From: JAETTH01 sp964455975 | GTDB taxonomy: Bacteria > Bacillota > Clostridia > TANB77 > CAG-508 | NCBI GenBank assembly: GCA_964455975.1 | Contig: CAYVYP010000022.1 | Location: 1-22,956, forward strand | Direction: 5' to 3' | DNA: 22,956 nucleotides | In this document: piece after piece, positions 1 to 6,953 of the stretch | Layout of the letters: each line of letters begins with the position of its first letter | Position numbering within the stretch: the first letter of the stretch is position 1 | Notes under the pieces: model-generated | Seen by the model: the letters and a program-made list of their open reading frames with translations, nothing else | Database searches by the model: none | What the model was told of the DNA's origin: nothing | Program-made: the position numbers and the translations under genes

Positions 1-63
1 AAAATTATGTTATTGATACAAAAACTATGTTATAATTAACTTATTATAAAGGAGGAATAATGA

Positions 64-321
64 ATGGAAAATAAAATATGCCAAAGTTGTGGTATGCCTA
101 TAACTTCAAATGAACAATTAGGTATAAATAAAGACGGAAGTAGAAATGAGGATTATTGTATATATTGTTATAAAGATGGCGAATTTATAGATAAAGTTAC
201 AATGGAAGAATATATAGAAATGTGTTCTCAATATGGAGAACAAGCAGGAATGACTAATGAAGAAATGAAAGAACATTGTGTGAAATTATTTCCTACTTTA
301 AAAAGATGGGAAAATAGTTAA
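64..321 (+). CDS. Small zinc-ribbon protein
   Basis: This 85-residue protein has an N-terminal CxxCG motif (CQSCGMP, residues 6-12) and a second Cys pair, CIYC, near residues 32-35. Together they can form a four-Cys zinc site of the putative zinc-ribbon type (PF12674-like, by recognition). The rest is acidic and helical, with no membrane segment or signal peptide. The start at 64 is 8 nt after a strong GGAGG (51-55). An ATG at 60 in another frame stops after four codons. Proteins of this family are cytosolic and functionally uncharacterised, so the role is unknown. It looks monocistronic, with hairpins following the stop codon. The gene itself is clear; its function is not. Confidence 0.85.
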   Translation: MENKICQSCGMPITSNEQLGINKDGSRNEDYCIYCYKDGEFIDKVTMEEYIEMCSQYGEQAGMTNEEMKEHCVKLFPTLKRWENS

Positions 322-330
322 ATTACAATT

Positions 331-419
331 TATAAGAGCAAGAAATTAGTTGATAATTTTTTTCTCTTATATTATTATATAGTTAAAAAGATAGGAATTT
401 GAAATATAATTCCTATTTT
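331..419 (+). terminator. Two hairpins, the second a likely terminator
   Basis: A long AT-rich hairpin (331-338 pairing with 364-371, plus an inner 343-348/354-359 stem) lies 10 nt after the zinc-ribbon stop. A second stem, ATAGGAATT (391-399) with AATTCCTAT (408-416), is followed by a short T run. The second fits an intrinsic terminator separating this gene from the sigma factor. Confidence 0.55.
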
Positions 420-458
420 GCTGTATATAACAAAAATAATGATAAAAATTTTAAAAAA

Positions 459-485
459 TGCAACTTTTTTGAAAAATATTGCGAT
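459..485 (+). promoter_or_regulatory. Possible ECF-type autoregulatory promoter
   Basis: TGCAAC (459-464) followed by a T tract, then 17 nt to CGAT (482-485), resembles the AAC...CG layout of ECF sigma promoters. It sits just upstream of an ECF sigma gene, and such genes commonly autoregulate. No well-spaced sigma-A pair is present here: TTGAAA at 469 is only 13 nt from TATAAT at 488. The assignment is by inference. Confidence 0.4.
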
Positions 486-508
486 TATATAATAGAGGAG
501 GAGAATAA

Positions 509-1027
509 ATGAAAATTCAGGATTTTGAAAATCTTTATCAAACTACATATGATAGTACATTAAAATTTATAGTAATAAAATGTAGTAATATTGAAGATAT
601 AAATGAGATAGTTCAAGATACATATATAGAGCTATATCGTAAACTTAAAAAGAAAGATTTAAATATTGATAGTAAAGATAAAAAAAGCTATGTGGTTGGA
701 ATTGCAAAAAATATAATAAAAAGATACTATCGAAAAGTTAGTATTTTAAATAATGAAATATCTTTAAATGAATTTGAAAATATGGAAATAAATGCAGATA
801 TAGATATTGAGGATGATTTTATAACACAAGATAATGCAAAAGGTGTTTGGGAATATATTGAAAAAAAAGATGTAATGACAGCAAAAATTTTTTATTTGTA
901 TTATATTTTAGATTACAAGATAGAAGATATTTCAAAAGAAATGAATCTTAACATCTCAAATGTAAAAGCAAGAATTTACAGAAATCTAAAAGAAATGAAA
1001 AAAATATTTGGAAAGGAGATGATATAA
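509..1027 (+). CDS. ECF-type RNA polymerase sigma factor
   Basis: At 172 residues it has the normal length for a group 4 sigma factor. A sigma-2 region lies in residues about 5-50, with the core-binding pattern around DINEIVQDTYIELY. A sigma-4 helix-turn-helix lies in residues about 115-165 (DYKIEDISKEMNLNISNVKARIYR). A strong GGAGG (497-502) precedes the start. The stop is immediately followed by the ATG of the DUF4179 membrane protein at 1028, the standard layout of an ECF sigma with its cognate anti-sigma factor, so the two should be co-transcribed and coupled. It would bind core RNA polymerase and direct transcription of a cell-envelope or stress regulon when released. The inducing signal cannot be read from sequence. 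Confidence 0.9.
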   Translation: MKIQDFENLYQTTYDSTLKFIVIKCSNIEDINEIVQDTYIELYRKLKKKDLNIDSKDKKSYVVGIAKNIIKRYYRKVSILNNEISLNEFENMEINADIDIEDDFITQDNAKGVWEYIEKKDVMTAKIFYLYYILDYKIEDISKEMNLNISNVKARIYRNLKEMKKIFGKEMI

Positions 1028-2155
1028 ATGTCAAATAAATACCTAAAAGATTATGTAGAAAGTAAAAATAATAAACAAAGTAATTATGAGCAAATACTTT
1101 CTAAAGTGGAAGGAGTGAGTAAAATGAATATTTTAAAAATGAAATTCACAAGAATAATTGCTACAGCAGTTGCTTTAGTAATGATCTTTATAGGAATACC
1201 ACAGACATATGCTAAAATTAAATGGAATGCAGAGTTTACAGAATTTAAAAATATATCTAAGGAAGTAATAACAGGACAAAAAATTGATGAAGAACTTGTA
1301 GAGATGGATTATATAGAAAAAAATGGAATAAGAGCAAGAGTAGAATCAATAGTTGCTAGTGTAGATGAAATAAAGATAAAATTAGCTTTTGAGATTGATG
1401 ATAATATTGAGGTTAATTCAAAAAGTTTAGAATATTCTTTTGCTATATATGATGAAAACAATAATGTATATACTGTATATAATTCAAATAGGACAACTAA
1501 ACGAGATTCTTTACCTGAACTAATATATAGCGAATTAGGAGTAAAATATAATAAAAATGACATTTATGCTATACAATATGCCAATAATTCAAGCAATGGA
1601 AATATTAGTGCAGAAGGAAGAAAAATTACAAATGAAATACAATTAGGAAGCTTGAAGGGATTTCCAAAATCAAGAAAATTATATGTTAGAATATTAGATT
1701 TAGGATATAGTATGGTAGATAGAGATTCAAAAGAATTTGAACAAGTAAAAATAACAAATGAGAGTTGGATTTTTGAAATAAATATTCCAGATAAGTTTTT
1801 TTACGCATCAACTTATGAACTAAAGTTATCTACAGAAATTGATGGTTTTAATCCAATAAAGATAGCAGTATCTGATACAGGTCTTATAATATCTGCAAAA
1901 GATAAATATATATCAAACAAAGTAGGAAATGGATATAAACTATCAGTAGAAGAATTTGCAAAGATGAGAGATGAGTTAATCTATATAACAGATAGTTTGG
2001 AAAATAAATATAATTTAATAGATTTAACATCTAATGATAATGAAGTTAATGTAAAATTTGATGCTACTAGAAAAAATTTAGATGAAAATAAATTATATCT
2101 AAATATTGCAAAAGATGGAAAATTATATAAAACTGAACTAATAAAAAATGACTAA
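1028..2155 (+). CDS. DUF4179 membrane protein, predicted anti-sigma factor
   Basis: This 375-residue protein has a short cytoplasmic N-terminus (residues 1-40), one hydrophobic helix (about 41-62, IIATAVALVMIFIGI) and a long extracytoplasmic part rich in beta-strand patterns. That is the DUF4179 architecture typically found beside ECF sigma factors. The cytoplasmic segment is expected to hold the sigma factor and the outer domain to sense an envelope signal, probably with release by proteolysis; this is inferred from family behaviour. It starts directly after the sigma stop codon, with the RBS (GGAAAGGAGA) inside the sigma gene. No clear terminator follows; the next transcript starts from its own promoter at 2175. 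Confidence 0.8.
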   Translation: MSNKYLKDYVESKNNKQSNYEQILSKVEGVSKMNILKMKFTRIIATAVALVMIFIGIPQTYAKIKWNAEFTEFKNISKEVITGQKIDEELVEMDYIEKNGIRARVESIVASVDEIKIKLAFEIDDNIEVNSKSLEYSFAIYDENNNVYTVYNSNRTTKRDSLPELIYSELGVKYNKNDIYAIQYANNSSNGNISAEGRKITNEIQLGSLKGFPKSRKLYVRILDLGYSMVDRDSKEFEQVKITNESWIFEINIPDKFFYASTYELKLSTEIDGFNPIKIAVSDTGLIISAKDKYISNKVGNGYKLSVEEFAKMRDELIYITDSLENKYNLIDLTSNDNEVNVKFDATRKNLDENKLYLNIAKDGKLYKTELIKND

Positions 2156-2174
2156 ATTTAAAATAAACCAATAT

Positions 2175-2203
2175 TTGCCAGCAATAAAGGAAAGTGGTAT
2201 AAT
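2175..2203 (+). promoter_or_regulatory. Sigma-A promoter of the riboswitch transcript
   Basis: TTGCCA (2175-2180), a 17-nt spacer and a perfect TATAAT (2198-2203). Transcription would start near 2210, just before the riboswitch aptamer. Confidence 0.75.
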
Positions 2204-2215
2204 ATATGTATAAAA

Positions 2216-2300
2216 GTTAAAGAGCAAAGTAAACGAAAGTTTATGACGCAAAGCCATAGGTCTAAAAGTAAATATGCTTATGATAGCTAGGCTACACGGA
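2216..2300 (+). ncRNA. GEMM-I cyclic-dinucleotide riboswitch
   Basis: The segment has the GEMM-I landmarks in order: GCAAA (2224-2228), a stem capped by a GAAA tetraloop (2235-2238), the conserved GACGCAAAGCC (2245-2255), the receptor-side GGTCTAA (2259-2265), a second hairpin (2255-2258 with 2279-2282) and the AGCTAGGCTAC closing segment (2285-2295). By hand alignment to the Vibrio Vc2 aptamer, the ligand-contacting base before GCAAA (G20 in Vc2) is A (2223), as in the GEMM-Ib variants that bind 3',3'-cGAMP. Ligand preference is therefore open. No terminator hairpin lies between the aptamer and the RBS (2305-2311), so control is more likely at translation. It controls the ORF at 2319. Confidence 0.85.
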
Positions 2301-2318
2301 AGATAAGGGGGATTTTAT

Positions 2319-2975
2319 ATGAAGATGAAAAAAATATTAAAGGTATTGGTAATTATAATAGCAGTTTTGATATTAGTTTTACTAATTCATACTATCAGAA
2401 ATTATGTAATTATTACAGGGTTACAAAGTAAAATTTCAGAATATTCAAATAGTACAAATTATTATACAAAATCTGTAGCTAAAGAAGAAAATGGTACTAT
2501 TATAACAATGGAATATTATAAAAAGGACAATAAGGAAGTAGTATTTCTAGAAAGAAATTTAAATGGAGAAATAACAAAAGTTTCAATGTATAATAATGGG
2601 GAAAGGACAGACACTTTCACAGAAACAAAAGACTCGAAGATTGCACAGTTAAATAGTGGTACACTTATGAGTGTTGGCATATATAATCGTTTAGAAACAG
2701 AGAATAATTGGCAAACAATTTTAGGAAGTATAACTTCAAGAGTAAGGTCTACAAAATATAATGATAAAGATTGTTATATTGTAAGTGGATTTATGTCATC
2801 AACATCTTTGACTTTCGAAGGTGCAGAAACATATATTGAAAAAGACACAGGACTTTTTGCTAAGAATATTGAAGGTGGCCTAGAGACTGAAAGAGAATAT
2901 GAATTTAATAATGTAAAAGATTTAATATTTACAGAGCCAGATATAAGTCAATATATATTACAAGAAAATAATTAG
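2319..2975 (+). CDS. Membrane-anchored extracytoplasmic protein, unknown function
   Basis: This 218-residue protein begins with a basic stretch and a hydrophobic helix (residues about 6-25), followed by an outside domain with no lipobox Cys. It acts either as an uncleaved anchor or as a signal peptide. The outer domain alternates polar and hydrophobic residues in a strand-rich pattern, vaguely like lipoprotein-sorting (LolA-like) folds, but I recognise no family with confidence. The start at 2319 lies 7 nt after AAGGGGG (2305-2311). The upstream GEMM-I riboswitch puts it under cyclic-dinucleotide control, suggesting a role in surface behaviour such as attachment or motility. A terminator follows directly, so it is a single-gene transcript. 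Confidence 0.75.
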   Translation: MKMKKILKVLVIIIAVLILVLLIHTIRNYVIITGLQSKISEYSNSTNYYTKSVAKEENGTIITMEYYKKDNKEVVFLERNLNGEITKVSMYNNGERTDTFTETKDSKIAQLNSGTLMSVGIYNRLETENNWQTILGSITSRVRSTKYNDKDCYIVSGFMSSTSLTFEGAETYIEKDTGLFAKNIEGGLETEREYEFNNVKDLIFTEPDISQYILQENN

Positions 2976-2987
2976 TTTTTATAAAAT

Positions 2988-3025
2988 AAATAAAGAGTGT
3001 ATGTAATCATAGGCTCTTTATTTTT
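2988..3025 (+). terminator. Intrinsic terminator
   Basis: AAATAAAGAG (2988-2997) pairs perfectly with CTCTTTATTT (3014-3023) and runs into a T tract. It ends the riboswitch-controlled transcript. Confidence 0.75.
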
Positions 3026-3075
3026 AACTTTAATTATGAAAATATATATTAAAATAGAGGATATGGAATAGTTAT

Positions 3076-3330
3076 ATGAATAAAAAAGTGGTAATTATTA
3101 TTACAAGTCCGTCATTTTATGGAAAAGTAGTAGAATCAAATACAAATTATATAATCGTTGAACCGAATGTAAATGAAGATATTAGAAAATCATCTGATAA
3201 AATTTCAATAGGATTAGGCGGAAATAATGATGCAATATATGAAGTTGGAACAAATGTAAAAATAACATATACGGGAAATATAATGGAAACCTACCCAGCA
3301 CAAATAGATGTTGTAAATATTGAAATATGA
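3076..3330 (+). CDS. DUF3221-like domain protein, probably lacking its N-terminus
   Basis: This 84-residue ORF resembles the DUF3221-type domain of small exported proteins of clostridia and bacilli (GKVVESNTNYIIVEPNVNE, then VKITYTGNIMETYPAQI). Such proteins usually have a signal peptide and linker in front, but here only MNKKVVIIIT precedes the domain, too short for a good signal peptide. The nearest purine-rich site (GAGGA, 3056-3060) is 15 nt from the start and is better placed for a three-codon ORF. No good promoter is visible. It may be a decayed 3' remnant of a longer gene, and a recombinase-like scrap follows its stop codon, so the locality looks degenerate. Confidence 0.5.
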   Translation: MNKKVVIIITSPSFYGKVVESNTNYIIVEPNVNEDIRKSSDKISIGLGGNNDAIYEVGTNVKITYTGNIMETYPAQIDVVNIEI

Positions 3331-3354
3331 GGAAACACAAAAAATCAAGGAATA
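3331..3354 (+). pseudogene. Short remnant of a serine recombinase gene
   Basis: These 24 bases match 23 of 24 bases of the intact recombinase at 5583-5606, the part encoding GNTKDQGI. The frame remains open for some codons (GNTKNQGI...) and then decays. It looks like a scrap of a related recombinase left from an older insertion or rearrangement. Chance similarity is not excluded for so short a match. Confidence 0.4.
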
Positions 3355-3392
3355 TCTATTGTACTTAAATATCAACGATTAAAAAATGATTA

Positions 3393-3430
3393 TTGACAAT
3401 CTGACCAAGAAATGTTACAATAAATGTAAC
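3393..3430 (+). promoter_or_regulatory. Strong promoter with palindrome over the -10
   Basis: TTGACA (3393-3398), a 17-nt spacer and TACAAT (3416-3421). An inverted repeat GTTACA (3414-3419)/TGTAAC (3425-3430) straddles the -10 and could be an operator or start-site hairpin. It serves the ATPase gene at 3444. Confidence 0.7.
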
Positions 3431-3443
3431 GGAGGTACATAAA

Positions 3444-4745
3444 ATGGAACGAAAAATGTCGAAAAAATTAATGGAATGGAAAAACGATAAAGAGAAGATG
3501 CCATTAATCATATATGGAGCAAGACAAGTTGGAAAAACTTTTACTATATTATCATTTGGAAAAGAGAACTACAAAAATGTAGCATATTTAAATTTTGAGG
3601 ATAATAGTGAGATTGCAAAAATATTTGAGCAAGACTTAAATATAGAGAGAATTATAAAAGAATTAAGTGTTAAATTAGGAATAACAATTTTAGAAGAAGA
3701 TACACTGATATTTTTTGATGAAATTCAATCATGTGAAAGAGCATTAACATCACTAAAATATTTTGCAGAGAGTAATTCAAAATATAATATAGTAGCAGCA
3801 GGTTCATTACTTGGAATTGCAATTAATAGAAATAAGTATTCTTTCCCAGTAGGAAAAGTCAAAATGCTTACATTATATCCATTAGATTTTGAGGAATTTT
3901 TGTGGGCACTAGATAAGAAAGAATTATCCAATATGATTAGAGAAGCATTTATAGAAAATAAAGAATTTTCATTGCATAGTTTGGCAAATGAATATTATAG
4001 ATTGTATTTAGCAATAGGTGGAATGCCACGTTCAATATTGGAATATATAGATAAAAAAGATATGAATTTTGTAACAGCAGTTTTAAAAGATATTAATAAT
4101 TCATACATTGCAGATATGGCCAAATATGCAAGTGCCACAGAAACAACAAAAATAATTGCAGTATATAATATTATTTCAGCACAATTAGCAAAGGAAAATA
4201 AAAAGTTTCAATATAAATTGATAAAATCAGGAGCAAGAGCATATGAATATGAAACAGCAATAAATTGGTTAAATGCATCTGGTATTATAAATAGTTGCAC
4301 AAAGATTAGAGAAGGAAAGTTGCCGCTTTCAGCTTTTATTGAACCAGAAAGCTTTAAAATTTATATGAGTGATGTCGGATTATTATGTAATAAATTTGGA
4401 ATACCTGTAAATTTAGTGATTGTAGAAAATGACAATATGAATGATTTTAAAGGAGCTTTAACAGAAAATTATGTATGTAGTGGTTTAGTACAAAGTGGAT
4501 TAATACCATACTATTGGGAATCTAATGGTAAAGCAGAAGTTGATTTTGTTGTACAAGATAAAGAAGGTAATATAATCCCAATAGAGGTAAAATCAGGTAT
4601 TCATACAAGGTCAAAAAGTTTGAATGTATTTAAAAGTTTATATAAAATTCCATATTCAATAAGAATATCAACAAAAAACTTTGGATTTGAAAATGATATA
4701 AAATGTATACCATTATATAGTGTATTTTGTTTAGATACATTGTAA
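3444..4745 (+). CDS. AAA (AAA_14) ATPase with DUF4143 domain
   Basis: At 433 residues it is typical for the family. The N-terminal P-loop domain has Walker A GARQVGKT (25-32) and Walker B LIFFDE (88-93). The middle is winged-helix-like, and the C-terminal DUF4143 region carries a PD-(D/E)xK-nuclease-like pattern: D367 in AEVDF and E381-x-K383 in PIEVKSG. The family is widespread and variable in copy number in gut anaerobes and archaea; proposed links to DNA transactions or mobile elements are unproven. It starts 8 nt after CGGAGG (3430-3435) and has its own strong promoter. It lies beside recombinase-containing DNA and may be cargo of that element, but this cannot be decided here. Confidence 0.88.
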   Translation: MERKMSKKLMEWKNDKEKMPLIIYGARQVGKTFTILSFGKENYKNVAYLNFEDNSEIAKIFEQDLNIERIIKELSVKLGITILEEDTLIFFDEIQSCERALTSLKYFAESNSKYNIVAAGSLLGIAINRNKYSFPVGKVKMLTLYPLDFEEFLWALDKKELSNMIREAFIENKEFSLHSLANEYYRLYLAIGGMPRSILEYIDKKDMNFVTAVLKDINNSYIADMAKYASATETTKIIAVYNIISAQLAKENKKFQYKLIKSGARAYEYETAINWLNASGIINSCTKIREGKLPLSAFIEPESFKIYMSDVGLLCNKFGIPVNLVIVENDNMNDFKGALTENYVCSGLVQSGLIPYYWESNGKAEVDFVVQDKEGNIIPIEVKSGIHTRSKSLNVFKSLYKIPYSIRISTKNFGFENDIKCIPLYSVFCLDTL

Positions 4746-5047
4746 TTTTAAACATTGCTAAGAAATTGAAGCACAGGCAATGAAGGAATGAGGTTAAATA
4801 TGGAAAAGTAGTGCCTTCAATAAATCCTTCATATAATTTAATAAAAAATTTCAATAATTGTTATATAGATTAATGTATATAATTAGTACTGTAAACAACA
4901 AAAAACTATAAAGAAAAATTTTTCTTTATAGTTTTTTTGTTTAAATATATAGATATAATTCAAAAACTAAATCATATAATTTAAAAAAAGGAATAAATGT
5001 TACAAATGATGTTCCTAAAAGAATAGATTGGAGAGGATATTAGCATT
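4746..5047. other. Gene-poor spacer with decayed reading frames
   Basis: No supported gene. A short open stretch reading GKVVPSINPSYNLIKNF on the plus strand (about 4800-4873) has no start signal and may be a remnant. The only clear structure is the terminator at 4900-4938. No 5' part of cotJC is present here, although it would be expected if the recombinase element were short and began here. Confidence 0.5.
4900..4938 (+). terminator. Strong palindromic terminator
   Basis: A perfect inverted repeat centred between 4918 and 4919 (A-rich arm 4900-4918, arm ending in a T7 run 4919-4938; core CTATAAAG/CTTTATAG). It can terminate on either strand and closes the ATPase transcript. Confidence 0.8.
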
Positions 5048-5200
5048 ATGGTAGTAAAAGAATATATGAATGAAAAGACAAAAATAAGAATTCATAATGA
5101 TTTTTTTTCTACAAAAGATGATGAAAAAGAAGTTAAAAATATTATAATAAGTCTATTTGTAAAAAATATTAATAAAAATTCCCCAAAAGATTTGCAATAG
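5048..5200 (+). CDS. 50-residue ORF upstream of the recombinase
   Basis: The ATG at 5048 follows GGAGAGG (5030-5036) and opens a 50-residue hydrophilic frame, MVVKEYMNEKTKIRIHNDFF and onward, rich in Lys, Glu, Asp and Asn, with no membrane segment. It ends 64 nt before the recombinase start and reads in the same direction. Short ORFs directly ahead of large serine recombinases are common, and some act as directionality or regulatory factors, but nothing in this sequence proves such a role. I do not recognise a family. The ribosome-binding site and natural amino-acid composition support it being real. Confidence 0.5.
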   Translation: MVVKEYMNEKTKIRIHNDFFSTKDDEKEVKNIIISLFVKNINKNSPKDLQ

Positions 5201-5264
5201 ATACATAACAGAGTTAAAATCACACACAAGTTGATAGTCAAACAATAGATAGGAAGGGGGAATA

Positions 5265-6885
5265 GTGGAAAGTGCAATATATGCAGGATACTCTAATGAG
5301 ATGGTTATTGATTTTATTGGTGGAGAATATGCATTATATTTAAGAAAATCAAGAGCGGATTTTGAAGCAGAGGCAAGAGGAGAAGGAGAGACTTTAGCAA
5401 GACACGAAAAAATACTAATAGACCTAGCAATAAGAATGAAAATTAAAATTGGTAAAATTTATAGGGAGATTGTAAGTGGCGAAAATATTTTAGATAGACC
5501 TGAAATGCAGAAATTACTAGATGATGTAAGGTGTGGAAAATGGAAAGGTGTTTTAGTAGTTGAAGTTGAGAGACTAGCACGTGGAAACACAAAAGATCAA
5601 GGAATAGTAGCAGAGGCATTTAGTATATCAAGTACAAAGATAATTACTCCAATTAAAACTTATGACCCTGATAATGAATATGACCAAGAATATTTTGAGT
5701 TTGGATTGTTTATGTCAAGAAGAGAATATAAAGTTATTAATAGAAGACTTCAAAGAGGGAGAGTATCATCTGTTAACGAAGGTAAATATGTTGGAAGTGT
5801 TGCACCATTTGGTTGGGAAAGAGTAAAAATACAAAATGACAAAGGATATACATTAAAACCTAATTTTGAATCTAAAATTGTACAAACAATGTTTGAAACA
5901 TTTGCATACACAGATATTTCTTTAAAAGGATTGGGTAGAAAGTTAGATGAAATGGGTATGAAACCAAGATATAAAGAAAAATGGACAGCATCAACAATAA
6001 AAGATATTTTAAGAAACCCTGTTCACATTGGAAAAATAAAGTGGAATTCAAGGAAGACAGTTAAAGAATTTAAAAATGGTAAGATAGTAAAAACTAGACC
6101 AAGGAATCCAGATATTATACTTAAGGATGGATTACATCCTGCTATTATAAAACAGGAAACATGGGATATAGTACAGCAAAAGTTATCTCAAAATAAACCA
6201 CCTGTACAAGATAGTAGTATTGTACAAAATTCATTAGTACGGATTAGTCCATTGTGCAAAATGTGGAACACCAATGCAAAGAAGACCGTATTTAAAATAT
6301 GGATGGGAGCCTACATTATTATGTCCTAATAAAGAGTGTGATAATATCAGTTCGAAATTATGTATAGTAGAAACCAAAATTATAGAAGGGTTAAAAGATT
6401 GGTTAAAAGACTATGAAATAGATTATAGCAAATGCATAGAATCAATAGAAAATAAAAAATTAACTATTGCAGAACAGATGATAAAAGAATTAAATAAGGA
6501 ATTGGAATTACAAAATAAAAAACTTTCTAATGTATATGACTTCTTTGAAGATGGCACATATACGAAAGATATGTTTATAGAGAGAAGTAGAAATATTACA
6601 GATCAAATAACTAAAATAAAAATTAATATAGAAAAACAAGAAAAAGAAATTGAAGAAGAAAAGAAAAAAGAAGAAGATAAAAAAATTATAGTACCACAAA
6701 TAAAGAATGTTATAGATTTATATGATAAATTAGAAAAGGCAGAAGAAAAAAATACATTGTTAAAAACGGTTGTAAAAGATATAAAATATTTAAAAACAGT
6801 AAAAGCAATAAAAAAAGATTCTGACCCAACTGATTTTGAAATAGATATATATCCAAAGGTTAATAAAGTAGTACAAAACAGCTGA
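5265..6885 (+). CDS. Large serine recombinase, interrupted by a +1 frameshift
   Basis: Joined across one frameshift, this is a full-length (about 539 aa) large serine recombinase. The resolvase domain (residues about 22-165) has the catalytic Ser29 in YLRKSR and the VERLARGNT helix. The recombinase DNA-binding domain (about 185-300) contains the APFGW and NPVHIGKIKWN patterns. A zinc ribbon (CAKC...CPNKEC) follows, then a Lys/Glu-rich coiled coil. The first frame runs 5265-6329. At GTA-CGG (6237-6242) one extra base separates it from the frame GLVHCAKCGTPM, which continues to 6885. The GTG start has AGGAAGGGGG (5251-5260) 4 nt upstream. It should catalyse integration and excision at the adjacent att site. 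As written it would lose its zinc ribbon and coiled coil, so it is inactive unless the base is an error or is read through. Confidence 0.85.
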
Positions 6886-6900
6886 TTTATCAGTAGTTTA

Positions 6901-6951
6901 ATCAATAATGGCTCGATTTGAGCCATAAATTTTAAAAATTTTTTGATTGAT
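6901..6951 (+). other. Nested inverted repeats at the element-cotJC junction
   Basis: ATGGCTC (6908-6914) pairs with GAGCCAT (6920-6926) around a 5-nt loop, followed by an A/T-rich tract ending in T6. Outer arms ATCAAT (6901-6906) and ATTGAT (6946-6951) enclose it. It can act as the recombinase-gene terminator, and the outer arms may belong to the attachment site, whose integrase half-sites are usually imperfect inverted repeats. The crossover bases cannot be fixed from one junction. Confidence 0.45.
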
Positions 6952-6953
6952 AA

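Larger units (their letters stand above)
5048..6953 (+). mobile_element. Right end of a serine-recombinase element inserted in cotJC
   Basis: A large serine recombinase ends 69 nt before a cotJC reading frame that lacks its first third; the cotJC frame opens at 6954, right after an in-frame TAA (6951-6953). Serine-integrase elements place their recombinase next to one attachment site, so the right junction should lie around 6950-6965. The left junction and the cotJC 5' half are not found anywhere upstream in this window. Either the element extends past position 1, or the left part was lost. The start given here is the first ORF I attach to the element, not its true left end. Confidence 0.55.

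Noticed and set aside
13..36. TTGATA and TATAAT as a promoter for the first gene
   Set aside because: The spacer is only 12 nt. The TATAAT may still be a -10, but its -35 is not convincing.
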